This document shows, one piece after another, positions 1 through 9,839 of a stretch of DNA of 64,000 bases. Where the stretch lies: assembly GCA_951799405.1 (NCBI GenBank), contig OX637345.1, positions 1,798,001 through 1,862,000 of the forward strand, given 5' to 3'. The notes beneath the pieces were generated by a model. That model did no database searches. It was not told where the DNA came from and was given only the letters and a program-made list of their open reading frames with translations. The position numbers and the translations under genes were made by a program. Source of the DNA: Agapetus fuscipes (Eukaryota > Arthropoda > Insecta > Trichoptera > Glossosomatidae). Numbering within the stretch: position 1 is the stretch's first letter; each line of letters opens with the position of its first letter.

Positions 1-104
1 GGTTTGACTCTTTAAAGAAACTATTTTTTTAATTAAAAAGTTAAAAATAACATTGATTATATGTTACATTTATCTTTTAATGAGGAATTATAAAAATTAG
101 TAAC

Positions 105-200
105 AAAATAAAAAACCCGCAGTTTTGTTTTCACAGATTGAGTATTTATTTCCCCTCGAGTACTTTCGACTTACGTGATTTTCAAGAGAACTCCGTTTTC
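105..200 (-). repeat. Penelope-like terminal fragment
   Basis: Matches one arm of the PLE-type palindrome at 48960-49222: the AAAACTG/TTTTCACA start, GAGTATTTATTTC, then CTCGAGTACTTTCGACTTA and a TCAAGAG end. On the minus strand it carries the GTCGAAAGTACT block that corresponds to the GAAA side of the hammerhead-like core seen in the other copies. Only a half copy is present; the partner arm and any coding part are absent. Confidence 0.5.
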
Positions 201-409
201 ATCGTTACAAAAATTGACCTCCCCCCTCCCCCCCTGTCGACGCTGTTTAATGTTGGCTAGAAAGCATTTTTGGCTAGAAAACATTTGTGACCCTTTGAAA
301 TTTGTAAATTGTAGTTTTGGGCTCTTCCAACTCAAATGGCTGCCGACCCCTGAACTAGCGTATTTGGAACAAAATAACGTTCGATCGAATCTGTGTCTGG
401 CCCGCTTGA

Positions 410-552
410 CAATAACTTCGACCCTGGTTCATCAGATGCCAATTGCATGCACACAAGCTTCTGCTTTCGCATGAAGACAACTGGTCAGGCAAAATAGGTT
501 GGTGAATTGCATTTCTTTCCACAAATCTATTTAAAAGATTTAAAAAAACGTT
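410..552 (+). repeat. SINE-C 3' fragment
   Basis: Shares GATGCC-TTGCATGCACACAAGC, TTCTGCTTTCGCATGAAGAC and the A-rich CACAAATCTATTT end with the longer copy at 21640-21830. That longer copy has a tRNA-like B box upstream. Here the tRNA-like head is missing, so this is a 5'-truncated SINE. Confidence 0.55.
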
Positions 553-930
553 AATATGTCAGATGGCCGTGACTCCATTTAAAGCTTTCTTTACAGGCTT
601 GTTGTTATTGTACCACATAAACACATAATATACATGTAATTAATTGTTGGACATATCCAAGTCAGAGTATATGTGGATATATAACTATGCTTGGATATGG
701 ATAAAGGGGTATATGACAATCCCACTAACATCGCGAAGTCTTCTCCGACACTTTATTAGCTTGTAAAAGCATTCATATGCAAATCATCCCTTAAAACACT
801 TTAACAACCGGGCGAATAAGAATAGGGGAAGAAAACGGGGAACGTGGAAAGAATAGATAATTAAAGGCTGATGAAGTGTAGCTCTTTATCTTTTTTATTA
901 TCGCTTTCATGTAGATTCTATTAAGCTACA
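553..930. other. Unannotated AT-rich spacer
   Basis: No coding frame or repeat match to other parts of the window was recognised. It contains short partial repeats around TGGATAT near 655-705. Probably old unique intergenic DNA. Confidence 0.4.
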
Positions 931-1002
931 CATACAGTGTAATTGTTTGCCGCGTTCTCTCCGAAGAGGTCGCATTTAGCGAGTGGAATCTGTTTATTTT
1001 TA

Positions 1003-1400
1003 CAAGAAAACGAACCGGCCGAGACCCCAACTGAGATGGCTGGACGACATCAAGAGAACTGCAGGTAGAGGATGGCTGAACACAGCAGCCGATAGCAAAG
1101 GCGTAGGGTGCCATACAAGCCGGTTCCCATCGGCTTTCCTTTTAAAATGATGTAACAAAGTAGTTAAAAAATATAGGCACTAATTGAAAAATACATTTAA
1201 AACCAAAGAAACAACATATTTTTACCCCATTGAAACCATGCAGTCTACTTTATTTTCATTTTTGCCTCATTTTAAACGGGAAACCGATGGGAAACGGCTT
1301 GTATGGCACCCTTCGCCACTGGCCGATAGACAGGAATGGAGAGGAATGTAGGAGGCCTACGTCCAGGAGTGGACTGAGAAAGGCTAAGGAAGAAGAAGAA
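1003..1400 (+). pseudogene. LINE ORF C-terminal remnant, split by a MITE
   Basis: Reading across the MITE at 1096-1321 gives an arginine-rich PRPQLRWLDDIKRTAGRGW block, then NTAAD-RQEWR and a run ending in GAAGAAGAAG. This is the typical last ~60 residues of many insect LINE reverse-transcriptase ORFs (RGRP.LRW.DDI...A.DR..WR), followed by a GAA-type 3' tail. Stops are present and only the 3' end survives. The clade cannot be assigned from so little. Confidence 0.6.
1096..1321. mobile_element. hAT-type MITE, 226 bp, with 8-bp TSD
   Basis: Terminal inverted repeats of about 50 bp: the right end read inward begins CAGTGGCGAAGGGTGCCATA, and the left end is CAAAGGCGTAGGGTGCCATA. A perfect 8-bp direct repeat GCCGATAG flanks it (1088-1095 and 1322-1329). 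CAGTGGCG-like ends plus an 8-bp TSD are the hAT signature. Removing it restores a continuous LINE C-terminal reading (AAD-RQEWR). No ORF; non-autonomous. Confidence 0.85.
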
Positions 1401-1404
1401 AAAG

Positions 1405-1614
1405 ATGGAAGCTGGCCTTACACCAACCCCTTTAGTTGAAGTGAAGGTTTCCCAGCTCCCGATGGGGCTGAGTATTGAGTAAGCCTTGCGGATTTTTTAT
1501 TTTATGTTTGAAGTAAACACCGAAACGGGAAACCATTCGGATATCCTCGGTAGGATTTGAACCCGAGCTCTCGGCATGGAATGCAAGCACTCTACCAACT
1601 GAACTATTGCCTGA
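1405..1614 (-). repeat. SINE-A copy (tRNA-derived)
   Basis: Minus strand shows the tRNA-like head with A-box-like TAGTTCAGTTGG and B-box-like GGGTTCAAATCC. The body follows: AAACGGGAAACC region reversed, a GGCAAGGTTTACTCAG-type block, then the GGGAGCTGGGAAACC hairpin and the CTTCAACT segment. The tail is lost. Same family as 25302-25600. Confidence 0.75.
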
Positions 1615-2202
1615 AATAAAATAAAAACCTTGTAATGTTTATATTCAATTGATAATTGTTTTTATTTTTATTTTGTTCATACACACTAGAGTGTCCCTTA
1701 TTTTTCAACTTGATTATTTTTAAACGCATAGGGGCTATTTTTTTGCGTATTGCTATAAAACACTTCCTCAGAAAATTTCAGATTATTTGGAGCACTGTAA
1801 CCCGTGCCGACTTGTATCGGAACATGTTCATACAATTTACGCTACAGTACAAGCGCGCGGGTGGCCCGTTCTCACTTTATTTTCAGTCAAATGCAATAAG
1901 TCGTGTTATCAACATGGTTTATTTAATTTGAAAAAAAAAAAAAGAAAACTAACTGCATGTACTTCACTATATGTTTTTCTACAGAGGACAGAAGCCAGCT
2001 GAACATTAAAGACCACCAGGCCTCCGTTAAAGTGCTAGGTCTCAGCAAAGACAAATATACAATTAATAAATCTTTCATTCAAATGGTTCTATCTGAAATT
2101 TGGAAGGAATGTCAGAAGCAGCTGCCTGGACATCCCTGCAAGAAAGCTCTGCATTGTTTTTTGGAGACTGGGTATTTAAGGCGGTCACTTAACTCCACTT
2201 TG

Positions 2203-3482
2203 TCCATGGCTATTTAACATAGTCATGGACAAGTGTGTCAGAGATGCTCGACTTAATGATTGTGGATTGATGATAGGAGAGAGCAAAGTGAGTGTTCTAC
2301 TGTATGCAGATGATGCAGTTCTTGTATCTGATTCAGCAGTAGAATTGCAAACAATGCTCTCTAGATTGAATGAAGCTTTGAAAGGTAACCATTTGAAGTT
2401 GAATGCAAGTAAGACGAAAGTATTGATTTTTGAAAGAGATGATGAAAGTATGAATTATGAATTTAAAATTAATGGAATGAATGTTGATGTCGTAAATGAG
2501 TTTGTATACCTGGGAAGTAAGTTTGAAAAAGATGGAAGGATGACCGGTGAATTTGAAAGAAGAATAATGAAAGGCAGGTGCGTACTGGGTGCTACCGCTA
2601 GCATCGCCAGGAACCAGAATCTCTCAAAAAATGTTAGATTGGCGGTGCACGGTGGTATACTAGTGCCAACCTTGATGTATGGAAGTGAAGCCTGGACGGT
2701 GAGTGAAAGGGAAATTAGTAAAGTCCATACAGTAGAAATGGACTATCTAAGAAGTATGATTGGGAAAAAACGAAGTGACAGAGTGAGGAATAATTTTGTA
2801 AGAGAAGAATGTGGTGTAAGGGAAAGTGTGAAAGTGAAGATTAAAAGAAGTATGTTAAGATGGTTCGGGCATATGGAGAGAATGAGTGATGAAAGATTGA
2901 CGAAGAAAGTATATGTTGCTAAAATAGATGGATGTCGCGGTAGAGGAAGACCGAGAAAAGTATGGATGGATCAAATTTCTGAAATAGCGAATGAATGGGA
3001 TATTCAGAGTCATAATAAAAGGAGGACTTGCATGAAAAAGGTTATGACTCTGGATGAAATGAAAGAAGTGTGCAAGGACAGGAAGAAGTGGCGGCTAATC
3101 TGCAATGGTGATTTCTAATGTTGGTGTATTAATTTGCTACATTTTTTGCATAGGAAATTTCTGACTTTTTTTGTATAGATTTCTTTGTAAGGTTTTGTTC
3201 TTTCATATATTTAAATGTAATTTTTTATTCATATTCCTTGACTTATAGGTTGGTATGAGGCTGACCACCCATACTGTAAAAAATGGTTCACTTTGCCAAT
3301 GTTACCCCTGTTTCAGGGAAGGTCGGCAAAAGTTGTGGGGCTTATGTTCATTTGAGGTTTGGATTTTATTTGTAAGTACACATTCAGCATTTGTAAGCGC
3401 GAACTACACTTGTTGGTTTGTGGGCTTACATCTGAGAGCTTTAAATGAATATATCCTTGCAACTTAGATTATAGATTATAGA
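2203..3482 (+). mobile_element. LINE-R, 5'-truncated copy
   Basis: Begins abruptly at CCATGGCTATTTAACATAGT, equivalent to 37379 in the complete copy. It runs through the end of the ORF, the ~120-bp upper 3' UTR and the conserved 240-bp terminal block, ending in GATTATAGATTATAG repeats. Truncated inside the reverse-transcriptase domain, as expected for abortive target-primed reverse transcription. Inserted into the decayed transposon 1687-5414. Confidence 0.85.
2225..3118 (+). pseudogene. LINE-R reverse transcriptase, C-terminal 297 codons
   Basis: Open from the RT palm onward: LLYADDAVLVSD catalytic box near residues 27-38, FVYLGSKFEKDGRM, LMYGSEAWT, then the basic C-terminal region RWFGHMERMSDERLTKK and GCRGRGRPRKVW. 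It ends in the Trp/Cys motif KKWRLICN. Endonuclease and N-terminal RT are missing because the copy is 5'-truncated, so it cannot support retrotransposition. The initiator shown is only an internal Met. Confidence 0.8.
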
Positions 3483-3829
3483 CTTCAATCATTTGGAATG
3501 CTATTCCCGCCTTACGTCTCAAGACTCACCTCTTCGTCCTATCATATGGACAAGCGCCTTTGCAATGACGCACTGTCATAAAAGGTGACGTGTTAATTTT
3601 GTACTTCATGCTTTAAAGACGGATTTATAAAATCATGGTCCTGACATAGTAATTGTTAATTGGGATGGGACAGTGTTCCGTGAATTATAGACTGCAGGAG
3701 TTTTTAGGAAGAGCGGTTACCGGTCGTTGATATCTTTCGATGCTAAAGAAAAACTTCTTGCTGTTCCAAAACTAGATAGTTCTTCTGGTAAAAATCAAGT
3801 CATGGCTTTTTAAGCTCGCTTCATGATAG

Positions 3830-4900
3830 GGATCTTAGTGACTAGATGCGAATAATGTGCTGTGGCACTTCAGCTTCGAGTGATGGACTAATGTTGGAAT
3901 TTTGGACAAAAGTTGGAAAGAGAGGTATTATTGTACATTAAGGCTTTCACGGCCGGCGAGGTATTATTGTTTGCTTGTCGCCAACATGTTCATGAACTCG
4001 TCTTAACAAATGTGTTTGAAGCAAAAATACCTCAAATTACTTTGAATACTGATATTTCACTGTTTTAAAAATGAAAAGATAATTGGAATTATATTGATTC
4101 TACTAACATCCAAACTTGCCCAAATTTGTGGAACGATGTATCAGTAATTGAGAAATCGATCAATTAGTAGTGTTTTATAAGCATGGACTATAAAAGTTTT
4201 TTGTACGAGAGAACTGAACTGTACCCTGAACTGATAAAACTACTCATCATGCTTTTGGGTGGTAATGAGGATAAACCTGAAAATAAAGCCTCCTGATGCT
4301 TTGCATTAAGCGCGGTGGATGGCAAGAGCTATTTACTCTTTGGATATAAGTTGCAGTCTTTATTTAAAATGAGCACAAAGAAAATACAAGTCCTTAGAGA
4401 TATTTGCTTATTTCTTACCACTGTTTATGTGAAACCCTGGGCTTAGTGTAGTTCGGCAGTTAAAGCACCTCATCAAGATTTGTGATTTTTGAAAAATTTG
4501 AAGGATTATGAGAAACTTGGAACAATTATTTCTCAAGTAGCCTTGAAGAAGTTTTGTCAGCTCTTATGGTATTTGTCAGATGAAATAGCAGTATCATCGA
4601 TCTTTGATGATTTTGTGGAAGATGAAAAAAATAAAACTAAGAAGCAAATTTTTGCTAATTTATAGAGGGAAAGTTCTTGCCCATTACAAAAGAGGTACAG
4701 TCCATCTAAAGAAAAAATATCGAGATCTTTATACGGTACATATAAAATCATCAGTTCTTTTAATATATTTTTCTAATTATGAATTGATTGTAATGGTATT
4801 TTATTATTTGTAATGTTTCACCTAAAATTTTGGATTAGTTTGTGTCATCCTGAAGCAAAAAAATATTTTCAAGATTGTAAATTGAAAGCGCTTTCTTTCA
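3830..4900 (+). pseudogene. Transposase-like remnant of the 3.7-kb transposon
   Basis: Frames interrupted by many stops still read ALQ/TSSDGLMLEF, then LFACRQHVHELVLTNVFEAK (about 3970-4030), KDNWNYIDSTNI (4070-4115), ARWMARAIYSLDI (4310-4350) and FCQLLWYLSDEIAVSSIFDD (4553-4610). The order and style resemble uncharacterised invertebrate transposase-like proteins that carry a C-R-H-H-type block followed by RWMAKAIYSLK. I infer an RNase-H-fold transposase but cannot name the superfamily. Non-functional. Confidence 0.5.
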
Positions 4901-5422
4901 AGATAGCGTCTCGTCGTGGAAATAAAATGTTATTTTAAAGGAAATAAAATTTACCTTTGTTAAAGCAGTCAACGATACTGCAGAAAATTTGTGAAAAAAA
5001 TGAAGATTTTCATGGCAAAATATCGACCAAAGAAGAACAGAATCAGTGCCATTTACGCTGCATTCAGTACACAAAAACTGTATTTTTACTGCAAAAAGAA
5101 GACGCTGAGGAGAAAATATCTTAATGAAAAGTATCTATTTTTTTGCTTTTAATATATTTCCCCATTATTCACAGATATTATGGTTTATTTTGACACTTAA
5201 GAATAGTAATAAAAATTTGAACTACCATCATATCTAGAAGAAGTAAATTTCTCTTATTTTGAAAAACTTTGAGGCCTCGTCGGCACGGGTTAGAATCATC
5301 GTACAAATATGAAATTTTGAATCTGAATAGTTTATAGTAATTGTAAAAAAGTTAGAGGGTATGCGTTTTCAAAATCGAAAAAAAAATTTTTTTGGCCATA
5401 TAAGGGACACTATAATACACAC

Positions 5423-5768
5423 GCAACGTGTATAAACGTGAATTTACACGTTTCTGCTTGTGTGCATGCATTTAATATAAATCCTAATGGGGCTATTCTT
5501 AGGCATTTTAGTCATCGGTTGACAAACTTTAACAAACTAATGATGCCTGGGCTGAAAGTCTCGTCACCACGGTCATTCTTACCTACAGAATTTTGGCAAT
5601 ATTTGTATGACGCCTAATCAGGTGTTCACTTGCGGCCATCTTGGATTGACAGGTCTTCATACAAATGCATCATTAGTTTGTCAAAGCGTGGGCTCAACGG
5701 ACGACTAAAATGTCTAAGAATAGCACCGTAAATGTTCAAATACCTTTGCGACTTCGATTATAGATATC
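5423..5768 (+). repeat. Old LINE-R tail copy, split by MITE M1
   Basis: GTGAATTTACACGTTTCTGCTTGTGTGCATGCATTTAA, interrupted at 5488-5728, resumes with CTTTGCGACTTCGATTATAGATA. It is the 3' part of the family's terminal block. Its 5' part lies before 1679, on the far side of the 3.7-kb transposon, so two elements have inserted into one tail copy. Confidence 0.6.
5488..5728. mobile_element. MITE M1, 241 bp, TAA TSD
   Basis: Inverted ends of about 30 bp: GGGGCTATTCTTAGGCATTT at the left, and CTAAGAATAGCACCG at the right preceded by GACTAAAATGT. Internal hairpin around ATACAAATGCATC / CTTCATACAAATG. Flanked by TAA (5485-5487 and 5729-5731), with the host tail sequence restored by excision. A 3-bp TAA TSD is typical of PIF/Harbinger elements. 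No ORF. Confidence 0.7.
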
Positions 5769-5772
5769 ATGT

Positions 5773-6360
5773 TATTCCTTGACTTATAGGTTGGTATGAG
5801 GCTGACCACCCATACTGTAAAAAATTATTCACTTTATAAATGTCACCCCTGTTTCAGGGAAGGTCGGCAAGAGTTGCAGGGCTTATGTCCATTTGAGAAT
5901 TGGGTTTTTTTTTTATATTGTAGGTCTGCATGCGGCATGTGTGAGCGCGAAATTATGCGTGTCTGCTTGTGGAAAAGCATTTAATATGAATCTCAAATGA
6001 TACTGTGAGGTCTTAATCTCAGGGTCGTGGGTTCGAGCCCCACGTTGGGCGCCAATATGTGAGGGTTTTTCCACTGTCAGATGAACAAAACAGTAATCAT
6101 ATAACAACCATATTAAATGTTTACTTTTATTCGTTTCACAATTACATATAACCACAAAACACCATAATACTTATTATCCTAATTTACACCAGCTTGTGGC
6201 TCTCCCGCCAGGGAAGCTTCTTCTGTCTTTCTGCATTCTTTTGTTTTCCTTTTTTTATTCAAATTCAAATGTAATGTTCCATTCCACTAAACAAACAAAT
6301 TCATCTCGTTACAATACATATCCTTGCAGCTTAGATTTAGATTTAGATTTAGATGTTGTA
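5773..6360 (+). repeat. LINE-R tail copy, interrupted by LTR-like insertion
   Basis: Starts TTCCTTGACTTATAGGTTGG with no LINE ORF or upper UTR upstream. It reads to the ATGATAC site at 6003, resumes at 6314 (ATACATATCCTTGCAGC) and ends in four TTTAGA-type repeats. One of the copies that begins at the common start point. Confidence 0.75.
6004..6313 (-). mobile_element. Solo LTR joined to a tRNA-Lys complement, ATAC TSD
   Basis: Flanked by ATAC (6000-6003 and 6314-6317). On the minus strand it starts TGTAACGAGATG and has an LTR-like 256-bp part ending CCCTCACA (6313 to 6058). A TAT spacer follows, then the 18-nt primer-binding-site sequence TGGCGCCCAACGTGGGGC (complement of 6037-6054), extended through the T-arm and anticodon loop of tRNA-Lys to 6004. 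The outer end reads CTCACA. No coding region. Alternative: a 5'-truncated tRNA-Lys SINE; the genome-encoded CCA and the TG/CA ends argue for the LTR reading. Confidence 0.55.
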
Positions 6361-6539
6361 TCCCTACTGCGGTATTGAATGAGTTAACTGGTACTTTTTG
6401 CTGAACAATACCAACCAGTATGGCATTGAGTGCTTGCCTCATAAGTTCTCCTTGACATAGGTATCGTATACGCCTTCATTCTGATTGCATGCCTAGAAAC
6501 TGCTTCCTGCTTCAGTACGACAGCCTACACATTAATACA

Positions 6540-6860
6540 TTGTTCAAATTTTATTTCACTAATTTATTTCACACCATCTATTTTAAGATTCCGTTCACAT
6601 TTGGTTCTTTCACAGAGTTGACTTTACACCACGGTCGCTTGACGGCTCAGATATAAGTATCTTTGTAGAGCATCTCGGTCTCTATTTATAGGTATACAAG
6701 AATTATTCTGACACATGTGAGACCGCGTCAGAAAATTATATTTAGAATATTCGAGCAAACACTCACACAATATATAACGCATACAAGACAATCATAAAAG
6801 TACCTACATCTAGAGACACAGACACCACAAAAGTAAAAACACACAATCACACATTCTAGG
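6540..6860 (-). repeat. LTR-family copy 1 (reverse)
   Basis: Minus strand shows a GTGTGAGTGTTTG block, an inverted GAA/TTC element (CGAATATTCT), ACATGTGTCAGAA, a TATA-like CTATAAATAGAGAC, and then CTTATATCTGAGCCGTCAAG. The same order occurs at 27050-27400, 30795-31170 and 33235-33530. It looks like a solo LTR with promoter; no PBS or ORF is next to it. Ends are approximate. Confidence 0.5.
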
Positions 6861-6992
6861 GGTGTATGTCCATTTGAGATTCGGGTTTTTATATTCTAGG
6901 ACTACATGCGGCATGTTTAAGTCTGTTTTGTGAAAATGCATATAATGTGAATCTCTAATGTAACATATCTTTCCAACTTAGATTAGATTAGA
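6861..6992 (+). repeat. LINE-R tail fragment
   Basis: GTGTATGTCCATTTGAGATTC through the ATGCGGCATG and GTGAATCTC blocks to a TTAGATTAGATTAG end. Lacks the first ~90 bp of the terminal block. Confidence 0.7.
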
Positions 6993-7384
6993 AGAGACAC
7001 GACGCCTGGCACGATAGCATTGTATTCGACTCTAACAAAACGTCAAGAAATTCGACCCTCCCCGCCATCACGGTTCGTAAATCTGTTTGTTAATTTGTAA
7101 TTTTCTTTACATATAGCGTAGTAGTTACAGAGCAAACTTACCCGCAAGGAGTCAGTCCATACATCCTGTGATACACATCGTTGGTCCCTTGATAAACCTT
7201 TTCCAAAAGCTAGAGGTCGACTGTAAAATCAGACACATCACAATGTGCCTTGACTATTGGTGAATTGATGAAATGCCTAGCTAAGGCACATCACAGGTCA
7301 ACCGTATTGTTATTTTTTTAATTATATTAAATAAAAACTACGGTTTATGAATTTCAAACAATTAATTTTATAATATTTTTTTTT
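6993..7384. other. Unannotated spacer
   Basis: No repeat or coding frame recognised. A short inverted pair, TGCCTTGACTATTGG with CTAAGGCACATCACAG, occurs around 7240-7300 but is not a defined element. Confidence 0.35.
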
Positions 7385-7418
7385 AGTGTTGATCTGTTAA
7401 CACAGTGAAAGTCCATTT

Positions 7419-7550
7419 TTATAAATATTTAAAAATATAAATGGTAAAACATTATTTTAATTCACTTTATTTTATTTGTTTATGCATAAACAAATAAAAT
7501 AAAGTGAATTAAAACAATGTTTTACCATTTATATTTTTAGATATTTATAA
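7419..7550. repeat. Near-perfect 132-bp palindrome (PLE-related)
   Basis: Centred at 7484/7485 on ATGCAT, with arms of about 65 bp differing by only a few bases (ATAAATGGTAAAACATT...). The arm sequence recurs with the GCTCGAATATTTTCGCC block at 58618-58748 and 11030-11160. Those copies link it to the PLE-type terminal sequences. It would fold into one long hairpin. Confidence 0.7.
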
Positions 7551-7799
7551 TTAATTTTATCACTTTCAGTTCAGAGTTATATTTGCATAGTATAGTATGA
7601 TGATCGATTGATTTCTCAAGCGACATGGAATTTTGGTCCTTAATTTACAGTAGAAAATAAGAATCATTCTTGAAACTAGTTTATTTTATTTTTAAATACC
7701 CTAAAGAATGATAAACAATGTATAATTATGTAATTTGAAAGAAATAAAATATTTCCAAAATATAGCACATAGGAAAAAACTATAAAAATATTAAAAAAA

Positions 7800-7868
7800 A
7801 CTTGTACGTGTTTGCTTGTAAGTGAATCTCCAATGTAATATATCTTTGCAACTAAGATTAGATTAGAA
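7800..7868 (+). repeat. LINE-R tail, last ~70 bp
   Basis: CTTGTACGTGTTTGCTTG, then GAATCTCCAATGTAATATAT and GATTAGATTAG. A short 5'-truncated copy. Confidence 0.6.
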
Positions 7869-8108
7869 TCAAGATTTATTTTACACAATATCGGCTTACA
7901 ATGTACTGTTCACCTTTTCTAGCTTTTAGCTTATCAACTTCACGGCTCAGTGTTTCAATCGACTTTGTACTCAATACCATTGCGGTTCGTTTATATGGGT
8001 ACGAAAGGGGCGATTCTTGCTTGTTCTAGATTATTCTTTAGTGGGTTGTACTAGATCTATTCCAGTTACGCATACCAGCAAACAACTCACAGTAGGCTGT
8101 ACTAGAGG

Positions 8109-8128
8109 CGGACACACACACACACACA
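8109..8128. repeat. CA microsatellite
   Basis: An (AC)n run of about ten units within otherwise unclassified sequence (7870-8460) where no coding frame was recognised. Confidence 0.7.
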
Positions 8129-8472
8129 AGCAAGCCCCAAAAACTCATACGTTCGTAACAATATTTTACATGGGGCAATTCCAAATGCCTAGGATGTTAA
8201 GGATGTGCCTGATTCCTCATCATTCTTTGACTTAGTTCATAATATCACCAGATAGTTCCTGATACGGTTTCTTGGTAACATCCCTAGCCAGCGGTAATCA
8301 TTTGCGGTCATCTCTACGCGTGACGGAGGTGACCCCAGAAGGACAAAATAATCAAAACATCCCTAGTTACATTAAATTAACGATACGCCCCATCCCTAGC
8401 AGGGGCATAAAGCAATTACGGAAATTTTCTTGAATTAAACTGGTCTAGTTTTGAATTTAGAATATTGAAGCT

Positions 8473-8698
8473 TACAGTGAGGCTGACGACCCATAATGTA
8501 AAAAATGGTTCACTTTGTCAATGTCACCCCTGTGTCAGGGAAGGTCGGCAAAAGTTGTAGATCTTATGTTCATTTGAGGTTTGGATTTTATTTGTAAGTG
8601 CACATTCAGCATTTGTAAGCGCGAACCACACGTGTTTGTTTGTGGGCATGCATTTGAGAACTTTAAATGAATATATCCTTGCAACTTAGATTATAGAA
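8473..8698 (+). repeat. LINE-R tail copy
   Basis: Begins at the GTGAGGCTGACGACCC position and runs the full terminal block to GCAACTTAGATTATAG. The first dozen bases are diverged. Confidence 0.75.
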
Positions 8699-8807
8699 GC
8701 TGGTCTTGTTTTGAATTTAGAATATTGGGTATGTTTTAAATGAACATGCTGCGTGTTTTTTTTTCAAGACAATATTCAAGTTTTTTTTTCATTATTTTCT
8801 AAAAACA

Positions 8808-8905
8808 CATGCGGCATGTTTAAGCGCAAACTTACACGTACGTCTGCTTGTGAGCATGCATTAGAGATGAGTCTAAAATGTGAGTATATGTTGGTAACAT
8901 AGATT
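8808..8905 (+). repeat. Diverged LINE-R tail fragment
   Basis: ACATGCGGCATGTTTAAGCG and TCTGCTTGTGAGCATGCATT match the lower half of the terminal block. The simple tandem end is not preserved. Confidence 0.55.
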
Positions 8906-8966
8906 TTTTGTAGATTATATTGTATTTTTATTTTTTCAGTGTCATTTTTAACAAATGTCGGCTATC

Positions 8967-9163
8967 TTAAATCTAAATCTTAATCTAAGCTGTAACCATA
9001 CATATGATTTAAGATTTATATTAAACGCATTCCCACAAGTAGACATGTATAAGTTCGCGCTAACACATGCCGCACGTGAACCTACAACATACAAACCCAT
9101 TCTCAAATGAACATAAGCCCTGCAACTCTTGCCGACCTTCCCTGAAGCAGGGGTGACATTGGC
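8967..9163 (-). repeat. LINE-R tail copy (reverse)
   Basis: Minus strand runs from TGTCACCCCTGCTTCAGGG to a TTAGATTTAGATTTA end. The first ~45 bp of the block are absent. Confidence 0.7.
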
Positions 9164-9269
9164 AGATGAGAAGGGTATGAGGATACGCGTCTGCTTGTGG
9201 GCGTGTATTTAATATTATTCATTCAAAAATATATTTATTTACAACTTAGATAGCAGATTATGTAAAAAT

Positions 9270-9790
9270 GCGTTTTAAGATAATCCGTAGAATTTAATTC
9301 AGTGTAAAATTACGTAAAGCTACGATGGCAAAAAAAGCGTAGCAAAAGCGTAGACGCTTAAATAACTCACTTTCATGCATTTCACATTTCAAGTGCAAAG
9401 ATTCTGTTTGAGAATAATTACATTAACAACTTTCTACGCTGTTCACTTCCGTTTTTTCTTACTGTTAATGGCGTAGAATGAAAGTAATGTCTTTTACGGT
9501 GTTCGCACACAGAAAATCTACGGCTCAACCGCCGCCTAAAGTGAATTTTCCATAGAAACGGTAATCCATGGTTCAGCTGTGCATCAAATGTGATGTGAAT
9601 AACCCTACGCCACTTTTATCCAAAATTGACATTAATTTATTTATTAGAGTTATATTAAAGTCAGGTCAATAGCTCAGTTTCTAAAACTTTTTTGATCTCT
9701 ACCAAAAGTGTCAGAAATTACAACCATTGGGTGTTTATTTCAAACACGAAAATTGTAGAACCGTCAAGGTAAACTCAGCCTTAAAAATAA
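9270..9790. other. Unannotated spacer
   Basis: No coding frame or repeat recognised. It includes several GCGTAG/CTACG words (9340-9610) in both orientations that do not form one clear hairpin. Confidence 0.35.
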
Positions 9791-9839
9791 AAAAAATATG
9801 ACTTGGTATGAGACTGACCACAAAGACATTAGAAATAAT

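Larger units (their letters stand above)
1687..5414 (+). mobile_element. Decayed 3.7-kb DNA transposon with perfect 8-bp TSD
   Basis: The ends are a 14-bp TIR, TAGAGTGTCCCTTA at 1687-1700 and the reverse complement of TATAGTGTCCCTTA at 5401-5414. They are flanked by a perfect direct repeat ATACACAC (1679-1686 and 5415-5422). Subterminal blocks also match in inverse orientation (AACGCATA, CCCGTGCCGAC). Inside lie transposase remnants (1980-2200 and 3830-4900) and a later LINE-R insertion (2203-3482). An 8-bp TSD is expected for hAT, P-like or Merlin-type transposases; TIR and protein are too decayed to choose. It sits inside an older LINE-R tail copy. Confidence 0.75.

Noticed and set aside
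6004..6054. tRNA-Lys gene
   Set aside because: Only the 3' half from the anticodon stem is present, and CCA is encoded; cannot be a functional tRNA gene.
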